DNA of 64,000 nucleotides from Xylona heveae TC161 (lineage: Eukaryota > Ascomycota > Xylonomycetes > Xylonales > Xylonaceae). Location: assembly GCF_001619985.1 (NCBI RefSeq), contig NW_017264198.1:1-64000 (forward strand), read 5' to 3'. How positions within the stretch are numbered: position 1 is the stretch's first letter; each line of letters opens with the position of its first letter. The notes below the pieces were generated by a model. It had not been told where the DNA came from, made no database searches, and saw only the letters and a list, made by a program, of their open reading frames with translations. Shown here piece after piece: positions 34,481 through 45,934 of the stretch. Both the position numbers and the translations under genes were made by a program.

Positions 34481-35346
34481 TCGAGTAATTTTCAATACTT
34501 TACGGTTAATCGAACGCGTGGAATCGGGAGCGTTGTTTAGTTGGTGCTTTCTTGGAGCTGAAATTTGCAACCTGAAGGAGTATTCTCGGGGCCATCTTGG
34601 TAACCGGGAATCCCTTTATGGGGAAGGCACGACTTTGAACTGCCTGAGAGTTCTGTCTACTAGTACTTGTATTTATTTCTTTCTCGTGAATCCATGGATT
34701 ATCAAATTATATATACCATCTCTAGGGAGACACCACTCTGCAGTGACGCCGCCTATTAGAACCTTGTGAATCCTGCCGTGTTAATGCTTGAGATACCGCT
34801 ATGTAACAAAGGACAAACAAATTCAATGCAAAATGTTTTGTAGGAGAGTCTCCTCTGCATCTAAATCCGGTTGAGCACTTCTCAAATAAAATTTAATTTA
34901 CTAATTTGTTCTAGTTATGACTACTTACCTACCTAGGTTGACTATTGAAGGCGCTCCGGGACTCTGGGGCGGAGAGAATTTGAAGAGAAAAATTCTTCAT
35001 TGGTAAACGCCAAGCAGTTGCGAACAAAAAGATTCAATTGTAGGAGTATAACAATGCAATGAGGACATACATCCTTGACGGGATCAGAATATAGAAGTTC
35101 TGCGTCAGTGGTTTCGCCATAACGGGGACAGTGACGTTATGCATCACCCAATCAAAACATTCCGACTTCCGCGATGAATTGCGTCTCTTCTTCCGCTGTA
35201 AAATCTTACGGTCACTCTGCTCCAACCACAACACACCTCGTATTCTCTGCTTAAGTCTCACACCGGAGACTTTTAAATCTTGCGTTACTATTGGATCAGA
35301 TCAATTCAATCCAACGAAATCAAATCGCCTTTTCCCAAAGCACATC
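34481..35346. other. Intergenic spacer upstream of GFA-like gene
   Basis: About 870 bp with an AT-rich core and one ACCTACCTAGGT word (34927-34938). No gene seen; it should contain the promoter of the GFA-like gene. Confidence 0.45.
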
Positions 35347-36352
35347 ATGAGCAGGGAGAGGCCTCTGCGCGGCAGCTGTTCCTGCGGAAGAAACCAATAC
35401 ATAGTCGAAGTACCCGAAGACTCGACTGAACGAGCTCAAGTTTTCTTCGATCGAGGAAGTGGCAGCCGTAAGTTCCAATTACCCGGTTTATTCAAGGGAG
35501 CTTCGTTCTGCGCAATAATGCAGATGTTCAGCAAGAACCTGTGCTAACGTTTGGGGCGAAACCTCAGGGCGGCATCTAGCTACGCCTCTCAGCGCATGGC
35601 TGCGTGTGCCTCTGGATTGGTACCGCAGCAGCACGTATGCCTTTTTCAATGACGAATCCCACGCGACGATTCGTCGCGTCTTCACACCGGCCGCGTCGCC
35701 ATCGACGAAACGGCAGTTTTGCGGCTACTGCGGAACACCGTTGAGCTACTGGACCGAGTCGCCGCACTCAGAAGCCGATTTTATTTCGCTGACCTTGGGC
35801 TCCCTACTGGGCGAAGACCTACTTGAGCTCGAAGAACTGGGCTTGCTTCCGCCCGAGGCGGTTGACGACGCGCTCACAGAGAAGGAGCAGATTGAGGCGC
35901 GCCGGGAGTCGGACGAGAGCAAAAACGACTCGCAGCTCACGCGGCAGCGACAGACACTGGAGGATGAGGCGGAGGTGGAAACGGAAGAGGAAGACGCCGA
36001 GGAGGAGAAGGAAGGGGCTTTGGGACAGCAGCTGTCTCGCGTGTTTGGCACCGATGATGGCTTTTTCGATCACCTCCCGTGGTTCGAATCACTGATTGAT
36101 GGAAGCAAGCTGGGCAGATTGAGTAGAAGGTCGGCCGGGCAATCGCAGTCTCAAGATGGCAATGTGCGCGTGGAGTGGGAAATTGCAGAGTGGAATGGCG
36201 GGGAGGACGAGGAGGACGATGACGATGGTGATGAAGCATCCGCGCAGAAGAGCAATCCTGGCAAGAGAAAGCTAGTCGAGATTGAAGAAGAGGATGACGG
36301 GGAGACGGGTCACCAGCGGAGTGTGGCTATGAGGGAGAGTCGAGATGTCTAA
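35347..36352 (+). CDS. GFA (glutathione-dependent formaldehyde-activating)-like zinc protein with acidic tail
   Basis: Two exons (35347-35467 and 35568-36352) encode 301 residues. The first 120 or so match the CENP-V/GFA fold: RGSCSCG (Cys 11, 13) and KRQFCGYCGTPLSYW (Cys 92, 95) provide the structural zinc site. The middle CxxC pair of classical GFA enzymes, which holds the catalytic zinc, is not seen; RRHLATPLSAW stands there. A catalytic role is therefore doubtful. The C-terminal half is strongly acidic (runs such as EAEVETEEEDAEEEKE and EDEEDDDDGDE) with NPGKRKL, a possible nuclear signal. It may be a nuclear or chromatin-linked protein instead of an enzyme. The gene lies upstream of and convergent with the TFIIA gene. 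Confidence 0.8.
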
Positions 36353-37271
36353 TTACGATCTTGCCCTTTTTTTGCGCTGACGGAAAGCCTCCAAAAGAGG
36401 GGGGAAATAACAGTGCATTGTATGCAGCGGTAGCATTTTGTCTTTGTACTTCATCTATTTACACCAGACAGCAAAGAGTGATCTTTTTAAGCGGATGCAG
36501 TACATTTACAACCAAGAAATACCATAAGGCAAGAAGATTCATTGTATATCATGCAAGTGGCCAGACTTTGAAGGGAAAGCGTCCCCTTTTGATCTTTTTT
36601 TTTTTCATGTATGGAAAACAATAGTCCAAGTGGAGATCAATCGTTTTTAATTATTGTCTGAGTGTAATCATCGCTGAAGAGCATTTCCAGTACAAATGGA
36701 ACACATTTATCATCAAATTATTTTTCTTATATATTTCTTAATCTTCTGATACTATGGCTTGTGTTACTGGTCATTTCTAAGTGCCACTAGGATAAACGGG
36801 CGCGGGGATTTTGAGATTTCCAGTAGAACGCACATGGTAGTCTGGCCAATTTCTCTTTAGTAGTAAAATCAATGAAACGCCCAAGGAAAAGCAAATCGTA
36901 GTGGGAAATTTAAAAGGAAAAGAAGAATCAGTGCCAAATGATTAAAGGAAGTGGCCGTAAAGAAGCCACCAAATCTTGAAATTAACCCAAGGGAGCATGT
37001 CAAATAGTCGATCGAGTGCATCTTGGAAGAAAAACATTGTGTTTTCTCTAATCTCAAAGGTGTTCAATGGTAGACTTATCCGATGAAGACAACAAAAGTC
37101 TGAGGAAAAAAAGTACACACCATAGAGAAAGCAGGTGTGGAAATAAAGAAGAAGAAGAGGAAGAGGAAGAGGAAGAAGTTCACTGTCTCTGGTGCCATCA
37201 TGGCTGTACCGCAATGCCATATTGAAAAGAAAGCGAGGGAGATAGTATTGGATTACATCTCCTGAAACTGC
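36353..37271. other. Convergent intergenic region
   Basis: About 920 bp between the 3' ends of the GFA-like and TFIIA genes. AT-rich, with a purine-rich GAA/GAGGAA tract near 37148-37177. No gene seen. Confidence 0.5.
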
Positions 37272-39209
37272 CTACCATTCGAATTCACCTTGCGCCTTGT
37301 GGAAGACATATCTAAAAAGCATTAGAGTTGATCCCAGGTGATACTGAACGGCACTTACTCTCTGTTCCCCGTGGTCAAAACACCGTCTTTCAAGGTGCAC
37401 TTCCACTTATTCTTCACCCGTTGGACCTTGTCATAAGTGCAAAGCATAATCTGCCCGATAGATTCGTCCTCGTCGTCTTCTTCTGCAATATTATCATCCG
37501 AGTCATCCAGTTCGGAATTGATTGCGTCCTCATCGAAATCCTCGCCCTTGATACCATCGTCGGAATCATCACCTCCGTCAAGCTGCGGAATTTTTGGCTC
37601 ATTTGCATCTATTGAAAGCTCGGAGACCGCCGGTAAAAGTTCACGGGGATCGGAGCTCTGAAACTGAGCAGATCTGGCACGCAGTCCGCTCCGGGATCTG
37701 CTTGTTGCTGATTTTTTGGTGCCACGCTTTCGTCTGCTAATCGTTGATACTCGTTCGCTCAGAGGAAGCATCAGACCGCCACCTTCCATCCGTTGACCCA
37801 TATCCTCAATTTGACGTCGAATCATTCGATCGATTGCCACTGTGCCCAGCTGTTCATGCTGACCAAGCGCATTTCTCCGCATAACAATGGCGTTCCACTC
37901 TTCCATGGCATCATCAGCCCCATCTGTCTGCGCACCACCCAAGCCATTTCTCTGCTGTTGCTGAGGTTGCTGAGGCTGCGGCGTTTGATATTGTTGTGGC
38001 ACATGAGTCGGCATTGGCTGACCGGGAAGCTGCAGCCCTTGAGAGCGTTGCTGACCAGGCAGAGCTATCCCGGACTGCAGAGCACCAATCTGACGGCTAG
38101 CTTGGTCACCGAACTGCTGCTGCATCAAGGTTGCCGCCCTTTGCTGGGCGGCCTGGGCATTGATCCCGGCAGCAGTTATCCCATTGGCCTGAGGCAGAAC
38201 TGGAGCACCGGATTCCAACCCCGGCTCGGTTTTAATAGTCGGTTCCGCTCCACTGGGTGGAAGAGTGGTAGGAGCCTGCGTAGGAGTGACAACCCCCGGT
38301 TGCGTGATGGGTGTTCTGGAAGCATTCGATGGTACGGTAGGTGTGTTGGCAAGTGGGGGTGCTACCGGTGCCGGATCCCATGGAAAAGCAGCAACATTTA
38401 GGGAGGAAAGCTTCCGCTGCCAGACCTGTTATAAAAAGCAATGAGAAATATTAGCGTTTCGTGTCAATTTTGATTTTGTGAAGAATTCCTGTGAACGAAA
38501 CAAAAACAATAATAGCTGACAAAAATCCAGAGCATATCACGTGATTAGCTGGAGTTGCGGCTGTTTGCGCCGAAAAAGGAAAGTGCGAGGAAATGTGGTC
38601 CAATCGGAAATGACAGTCCGATGATTAGGGAGCTACCCAAAGCGGCGAGGCAGAGCGAGCCAATTGAAAGCAGCAAAGCTGGTATAAAAAGACACTCAAA
38701 GAGCCCACCACTCTGTCGCCCCAAAAGCAGGCCAGGCCCCCGCTCTCCCGAGTGCTCTCAGGCGAACCACGGATTTGGTCAATCCCAAGATGTTTTGAAG
38801 GCAGCTCCATCAGGTCGGCGTACTTTTTTTTTGAAAGCTCAAGACGCGGGAAAATGAATGCCGCAAAGAAAACAAGAAAGAAAAATTCAAACGGAAAATA
38901 AGAAAAAGAGGAGGCCAGAACGATCGCCTTCCATGAACTTGGGAGTCAAATGGAGCTTGAAGTGGCAAGGGCGCAACTGATCATGACCACAGACTCACCT
39001 CTCTCAAGTCTTCGAGCGTCTGCTGGTCGACACCACCCTCTTCAAAGTCGACCTGCGAGGCCTCTATGACATCCTGGATGATGCGACTATAAACCGTTCC
39101 CTAGGATGGCCGCGAAGTCAGTGACATTCGTCATTCGCCAGCATGCCTCGACTGCCCACTCTCGGAATGAGGAAGACGGAGGATAACCAACCACTAGCTG
39201 GTTCGACAT
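37272..39209 (-). CDS. TOA1: Transcription initiation factor IIA large subunit
   Basis: Four exons (39209-39192, 39100-38999, 38425-37359, 37311-37272) encode 408 residues. The N-terminal helical part MSNQLV-GTVYSRIIQDVIE and DFEEGGVDQQTLEDLRE-VWQ is the conserved TFIIA alpha region. The C-terminus (YDKVQRVKNKWKCTLKDGVL, then YVFHKAQGEFEW) is the beta-barrel that contacts TBP and DNA. Between them are a Gln-rich linker, a basic patch (SRRKRGTKK) and a long acidic run (about 300-350), as in TFIIA alpha/beta precursors. With the small subunit it stabilises TBP at promoters. Intron 2 is 573 bp (38998-38426), far longer than any other intron in the window, and contains promoter-like words on the plus strand. 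Confidence 0.93.
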
Positions 39210-40103
39210 CTTTTCGTCTGAAATTTGGCTATGATTAGGGGCGATGGTTGATGATGGTTGATAATGACGTGTTTCCCGGATGACAGGTGCGATGGTGAGT
39301 CTCGTGCGCGATCGATTGAGAGGACCAATACGTGGTTTCGCGTGTAGCAGATCCACTGTCACTTGCTCTCCACTGGGGTATTCTTTCGCACCTATCTCGA
39401 TTGATGCAATGTAGAAATCCACGTAGATTGAGGTCTTTTGACTAAGAAGTCACTTAGATCTTGATAAATGATGAGTTGAAATCAAGCCTCTAATCACCCA
39501 CGTTCTTGTGCTACACTGATCGCCGGTCGCCCTGGGGTAAAGGTGGGTTGTAACGGTGAAATGCTGCCTCACCCAAGAGGTGTCAGCTCCGTCATTCGCT
39601 TAAGCCTCTCGCCTGACTCAGCCAACCTCCTTCACTCCAATCCTCCCCCCAAGCCAACAAGTATATCTTTCGCTCAATTAGAATGTCTTAGCTAGAGCTG
39701 GAGACGACCTAATACAATATTCAACTTCTTCCCTTTGAGAACAAGTAATCTATTCAGAGTCGTGTCTGTGAAATGCAATATTAAAGCCTAATACACAGAG
39801 GCTGAGAATTGTCCGAAGCTTCGATATGTACAATGCTAATTATAAAATGCTTTCGCTCATCCTCACCTTCACAAGCTTTGACCAGTGAATGAATTAAGAG
39901 AATGGAAATTAAAAGGAAAAAAAAAAAAAAGAAAAGGAAAAGCTAAAAGTTCGTTACAGCATAACACAATCATAACACAGTAATAGCCTACACCGAAAAC
40001 CATCAATGCCTCTTATGGCCCCTGGGTATCATTGAACCAATCCCGACTGCGCCGACCAAGCAAGAACAGAAGACGAATCAAATCAACGAGGAGATCATGT
40101 TGA
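39210..40103. other. Spacer between TFIIA start and Cdc20 stop
   Basis: About 890 bp with the TFIIA promoter and the Cdc20 3' region. An A-rich run lies near 39917-39950. No gene seen. Confidence 0.45.
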
Positions 40104-42014
40104 TTACCGAATCGTCATCTGCTTAACCATGTCGGCTCCTTTCCGTCCAAGATTGGACTCACGAGCAGCAGAGGTGGAAGCAGGCTTCTTCTCGAACAAC
40201 TTCCAGAATTTCAAGCTCTCGTCGGCCGCTGGGAAAATCAGTTAGCTTGGGAAGAGCCAAACGACCATGTTGGAAAAGTATAACTTACCAGCCGTAGCAA
40301 GCATCTGACCATCCGGGCTCAGACAGCTGTGCAAGACACGAGTCTCGTGAGCCGGAATCTCAATGTTGCGTACCAAAGAAGGGTAGCTCCAGATGCTGAG
40401 CGAGTTGTCGGGAAAGCCGCTGGAGCTAACAATCTCGCGGTAGTGGGGGCTCCAGCGAAGGCTGGTAACTTGAGAGCCAGTATCAATGCTGTTGGTGCGT
40501 GCGCCAGTGGTGGTGTTCCAAAAGTGAATGTGGCGATCAAACGAGCCACCGCCAGTAGCAAGGAGGTTGTGCTGCCACGGGCACCAGCTGAGAGCCTTGA
40601 CGGCGGCGCGGTGGTTGGTCTTAGTGAACTTGGGAGCAGCAAGAGAGCGGGCATCCCAGATAGAGACGAGATTGTCATTTCCGCCAGTGGCAAGCTGTGC
40701 GCCGTCGGGTCTCCACTCCAAGCCGCACACTTCAGAAGTGTGGGATACGAGTTCGGCAACCTTGTGCTCGGCGATGCGAACATCGTGGTTGAAGACAAGG
40801 CCGCTGCGGGAACCCGTCGAGAGGAGGTGCTTGGACCAGCCCATGACGCCGACACGTGAATCATGTCCATACATGCTTCGAAGCTTAGTGCCTTCTTCCA
40901 CATCCCAAATCTGAACCTCTCCAGTTCCGAGACCAACGCTGACGTAGGCACCGTCACCGCTCCATCTCACACTGCTGACGTAGGTGTCAGGGCTCGTCTC
41001 AAGAAGAGAGTTGACTGAGCCGGTCTCAGCAGACCACACGTATACGTTACGCTCAAGTCCAATCGCGACTTGGTTGCCGGAGCTCCAGTCGAGGAGATTC
41101 AGGTAGTAGTCGTCAACCAGACCGGGCGCATCGAGAACACGTTCCGGTGCAGTCATGACGCGTCGGCGGAACTGGGCCGAAGAGCCAGCTGGCTTGAGAG
41201 GACGATTGTATTGAGAACGCAAGTCAATGGGCTTCGAGCTTTCCGGGGGAGCAGGCTTGAATGCAAGGATTCGAGTGTTAAGAGAGACGCCACATGCAGA
41301 GGCAAGAGATGATTCGTAGGCAAGCGCATCAGGGCCTGGGCGGCTATAGGTGCTGGGACGCTCCTCATCGTCATCCAAATTCAAGTTCTCCAGAGCGCTG
41401 GTAGCATCATCCTCTGAAACTCGGCCGCCAATGCTGAATGCACTTGCCGAGTTTGCGAGGATAGTAGAACCGTCAGCACTGCTCGTCTTGGAGCGACGCT
41501 CTTCCATATCCACCTTTGCGACGCCGACGTTGGACACAGCTTCGCTTGCTGTTCTGTTTGGAATGAAACGATCAGCGGCGTTGTGCGCAACACGAATCGT
41601 AGTCTTTCCGGTCCGCTGTCTGGAGACACCCTCTTTCCGGGTACGCTCCCTGGAAACAACTGGCTTTGCAGTAGGCCCGGTTCCAGTCAATGTCCAGTCC
41701 GAAACGCCCAGCTCGAGCCGTCTCGGCGAGATGGCAGGTCGGGCGATGTTCGATTTGGGGGAGCTCTGGTATGAAGGACGCGACACAGAGCGAGCGAAGT
41801 GGGAGGTGAGGTTGCCTCCATAGACTGAGGTAGCGCGGGTGTTCTCAGAGCATTGTCTGGGAGGAGTGAATGGAGAGTCATTGGCCAAGTTTGAGGTAAT
41901 GCCTGTGGTACGTGCTCTTGGAGATGGGGTAAGGGGCATGCGGCCGCCAGCGGTCCGAGTAGAGAAAATGCCGTGATGGCTCTTGAGGGGAGTAGAAACT
42001 GAAACAGCTGCCAT
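40104..42014 (-). CDS. CDC20: APC/C activator Cdc20 (WD40)
   Basis: Two exons (42014-40289 and 40228-40104) encode 616 residues. The N-terminal 290 residues are basic and Ser/Thr-Pro rich, with several Cdk-type sites (TPSPR, SPFTPPR). The C-box DRFIPNR (148-154) binds the APC/C. The entry into the propeller, ERVLDAPGLVDDYYLNLLDW, is almost diagnostic for Cdc20/Slp1. Seven WD40 blades follow (for example VQIWDVEEG, VSIWDARS, IHFWNTTTG, LSIWSYPS, LKFWKLF). The protein ends in the IR dipeptide tail, the second APC/C contact. It recognises destruction-box substrates at the metaphase-anaphase transition. The short intron (40288-40229) lies before the last blade. Confidence 0.95.
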
Positions 42015-43016
42015 GATGTGATTTTTGTGCTGAATATAGATCGAATAGACAAGCTAATGTTTCGATCGTTGACCTGTAAGTAGAAAGACAGGATTCGTCT
42101 TTCAAGTTAGTAACGTTGTCGATTAACCAACTCTAGTTGTCGAGAGGTTGTTGCTGTAAATGTTCCGGTTACCGAACGAGCTCTCAAGAGTCTCAACCGA
42201 ATGGATCCTGAGATGATTTGGATTAGTTTGTCGTCGTTTGTCGTCGTGGTATTATTTTAAATAGTCGCGATATCCGGAGATCGTTGATTAATCGATCCTT
42301 CGTTGAGAAAGCTGCCACAATCGGGGGGTCGATCAAAGAAGTCCAAGACGGAAACAAATGATCTAGTGGATTGTAAGACACTTTTCAAGGCGAAGGAAAA
42401 AGAGAGATGCGTGCAAATTGCACGAGAGTGCAGAGAAAGCAGAGAGAGTTTTTTGGTTTTTTGGTATGTAAAGAAGAAAAAGAAACTCGACAGAAGATGG
42501 ATGGAAAGGGCATCTTTATGGTGTTTTGGATGGCCCGTGCTGTTTCTGGGTCAACGAGGTTGGCAGAGTGACATGACGGTAGTTCCTTCCCTTTTCGGCG
42601 ACCAAACTGGGGAACCGACAGGGGTTCCAAAAGCGGGAAAGAGCGACGGAGACTCCCGGACGCGACTCATCTTATTTTTCCACGCTAGACTGTTCCAGGC
42701 ATACTTATCGCCTTCGCCGGAGCCGATACTGACGATGCACATCATTGCCTGCAACTTATCAATCTGTCATTCAACTCAATTTCTTTTACAGGCTCGACCA
42801 ATCTTGCCTTACTGAACCTTCTCACTATTGTCTCTCAATAAGAAATACTGAAATCATTGTTATATTCATTCTGGGCCTTCTCATTCTGCTCTTCCGTTTG
42901 GAGAGCACGAAACTCTGTCTTCTATCGTGACTTCGTGGGGAAATCAATGCACTAATTGTCTCCATTGAGAGGACTGCGTCCTCCTCACTGAGTATATCAC
43001 TTGAACGGCTGCTCGG
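42015..43016. promoter_or_regulatory. Divergent promoter of Cdc20 and Kelch-BTB genes
   Basis: About 1 kb between two divergent start codons. It should carry both promoters and 5' leaders. I see no RNA gene; a plus-strand frame at 42303-42815 is lysine-rich and unlike any family. Confidence 0.5.
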
Positions 43017-45386
43017 ATGGCGCAGACTCCGTCGACACCATTTTCATTTCCATTTTCTCGGACCGGATTCGCACCAAGCACACCAGCAAACGCCTCCAAT
43101 CCACTAGCAGCAACTCCGTCATCGGCTGGCTCATCCACCAATACATTTCTCATGTCAACGAGCCCAGTCAAGGCACGAAGGGGAAGTAGTGAAGGCTACA
43201 GGCCCCGCGTGATTCGAACAATTGGTCAGAAACCAGCTTGTTTGGTCAATGCATCTGTCACGTACTGCGGCGACAATCAGATCTATGCTTTTGGAGGGTT
43301 TGATCGGTGGACAGATGAAGGTTTGTGCGGGATATTCCCTTTGGACTCACCTTGCTTTTGAAAAATAGATCAGAAGCACTAACCCCATCTCTGGCAGTGT
43401 ACAACCATGTCTTGAAGCTCGATCTCACCACTCTGCAATGGAGTCTGGTGGACAACTATGGGGATATTCCTGGTGTCCGCATGGGTAGGCTTCTACCGCC
43501 TTTCCTTTTCCCCACTTCCCTAGAGCTAACTCCATATCTTAGGACATACCGCCACTCTTTGGCAAGGAGACAAGCTTCTTGTGTTTGGTGGAGAAAACGA
43601 ACATCGAACCTTCCTCTCGGATGTTGTCATACTTGACCTCAAGACCTTGTATTGGACTTTACCGGAGATCTCAGGACCTACTCCTCGAGGCCGAGCCAGA
43701 CATGCCGCTACAATATATGATGACAAATTGTTTGTCGTCGGAGGACTTGCTGGCCCCAATCTCCTTCTTGACGATATTTGCTATCTTGATCTCAAGACTT
43801 GGACATGGTCGAAATCATGGCGATTTGTCGGGCGTTATGATCACACAACATGGATCTGGGGTGGTCGGCTCTGGGTATTTGGCGGAATGGGAGAGGAAAT
43901 GGAACGTAACGGCGAGATTTGGTGGCTAGACATGAAAGGCAGTCCCGCTTTTGAAACCCAATCTACATCTAATGTCGAAGAACAGACATTGACAGGCCGC
44001 TCGGAGCAAAATTCCCGTTATGGATCGAGCCAAGCCCAGCAGCCTACAGGAGGATACCTTGCGAACTCTCGTGCAACACCAAGACCCGCATCGACTCCTA
44101 CTCTTTATAATTCCGCGATACCACCAGGAACCGTCTCATCATTAAAATTTGTTTCTGGACCCAGTTTGCCGCCTCAGGCCTCAGGAAGTCACTTTCACGT
44201 CTTCTCTTCTGGAGCGCTCCTGGACTTTGTCACTCCTGCCTCGACAATTCGCTCCTCTGAATGTTGCCTTTCTGCTCTCGAGCTGGACACGCTACGTTGG
44301 CAGACGCTGGCCGAGGGTTCTGATATCTTCAGTCAGGGATATCGCTGGCAGTATTGTGCAATGAACGAAGATGGCACAAAAGCTTGGTTACTTGGGTGTG
44401 CCACTGAGCCTCCCCCTGGAGGCGCACCATCTATGATGGACGAGTTTCTGAGCGACGTGCTTCCCATTGACCTCAAGAAGTTTGGTCTGCTCGGCAACCA
44501 CATGGCTTCCCAGCAACATGCGGACCGTAGTCAACTGCCTGCATCCGATAGGAATGGACGCTCTGATCTAACGGGCCTTGGTGCGGACCTAGTGGGGATG
44601 TTTGACAAGCCTCCTGAGACTGGCAGTGGAGTTGACTTCATGGTAACTGCAGAAAGAGATTCCCAAGATGCACCCCCAGGAGAAGGTGCTTTTGGGCCCG
44701 CCCCAGATGCAGTCGATTCTACGCAAAGCTTTGCAGCAACTAATCAGCCAACATCGCCGCCAATACATGTTCATAAACTTATTCTTCAAGCTCGTTGGCC
44801 ACATTTTAGCCGTCTCTACGCGTCGCAGATGGCCGAATTTCATACTAAAAAGATGCACATTCCCGAGCCATATTCGGTGGTCAGGGCTTTTCTATATTAC
44901 CTTTACACGGACAGCATCACACCTCATCCTGAATTTTGTGCCGACTTGGGGGACGTTGCTGGCTTGTTGGTCATGGCGAATATCTATGATATGCCACGGC
45001 TACGTTTGCTGTGTATTAATCGCCTCAGCCGCGAACTTGACATTGACCATGCTGCCATTATTTGGGAGCGCGCTGGGACTGCAAATGAAGAATGGCTGCG
45101 AAAAAGGGCGGCTCGGTTTTGCTTGGCTCACTGGGGCCGAATTGTTAGGACTGCCGCTTTCAAGCGACTAAGTCGCCAGAGCCTTCTGGAGTTGTGCGAG
45201 GAATCGGATCACGACAGTAAGCTCATCACCGGCGAAGAGATGGAGGCCATCAGCGAGCTCAAATTTGCGGGAAGTTGGTATGGGAGAAAACCCAACGAGG
45301 GCCTGAATTCTGGCACGGGAATACTCCTTGGGGAGGAAATGGAAGATGGCGATGGCGAACAAGAGGAAGGCATGGAGATGAACTAG
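43017..45386 (+). CDS. Kelch-repeat/BTB protein (Ral2/LZTR1-like)
   Basis: Three exons (43017-43320, 43398-43484, 43543-45386) give 744 residues. An N-terminal Ser/Thr/Pro region leads into Kelch repeats, seen as IYAFGGFD, LLVFGGENEH, RHAATIYDDKLFVVGGL and LWVFGGMG, each followed by a W-containing strand (LQWSLV, LYWTLPE, WTWSKSW). After a Ser-rich linker comes a BTB domain at about 535-640 (HVHKLILQARWPHFS, EPYSVVRAFLYYLYTD, LLVMANIYDMPRLRLLC) with a BACK-like helical end. This order matches fission yeast Ral2 and animal LZTR1, which act in Ras signalling; BTB proteins also serve as Cullin-3 adaptors. That role is inferred from architecture. The tail is acidic. Confidence 0.87.
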
Positions 45387-45934
45387 GTTGGTTTGCTCTA
45401 AAAGTTATCGAGAAGCATTCCCTGGCGCCGTTGCTTTGGAGTGGAAATTCGTCTTTATGAGTTCGATTTTGTGGCGTAGGGTGCTTTCACTGGCGCATGT
45501 TTCTGGAGGATTTCTTAGCTTTCCTTGCTTTTGAACCTAACCTCTGCATACCACCAGCGAATAACAATGGGGGTTTATGCAGGAAGCATTTGCCATCTGG
45601 CGTACCATTTTCTGTAGATATTAGTTTTCATTGTAGAAATAAACAAGACGAGATGGATGCCTTTTTATAAAATGCATCGACGTGAGAATTAAAGGACTTC
45701 AACTTTTTTATTCTCTAGCCAAATCAATATAAATCGCCCCATAGCTAATATAAAAATTTAAATGCCTCAAAACCGAGAGAAAAAAAGGCCCGTCTAGATG
45801 AAAACCCTAATGATGAAAAGAAATCAAATGAAAAAAGTTGGGGGGAAAGAGAACAACGTAAGATCAGATACACCCGGAATGCCACTTGACGAGGCCTAAA
45901 AAAGGAAATATAATTCGACCGTACACACAATGCC
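45387..45934. other. Convergent intergenic region
   Basis: About 550 bp between the 3' ends of the Kelch-BTB and Nan1 genes; AT-rich towards the right, with no gene or clear hairpin. Confidence 0.5.
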
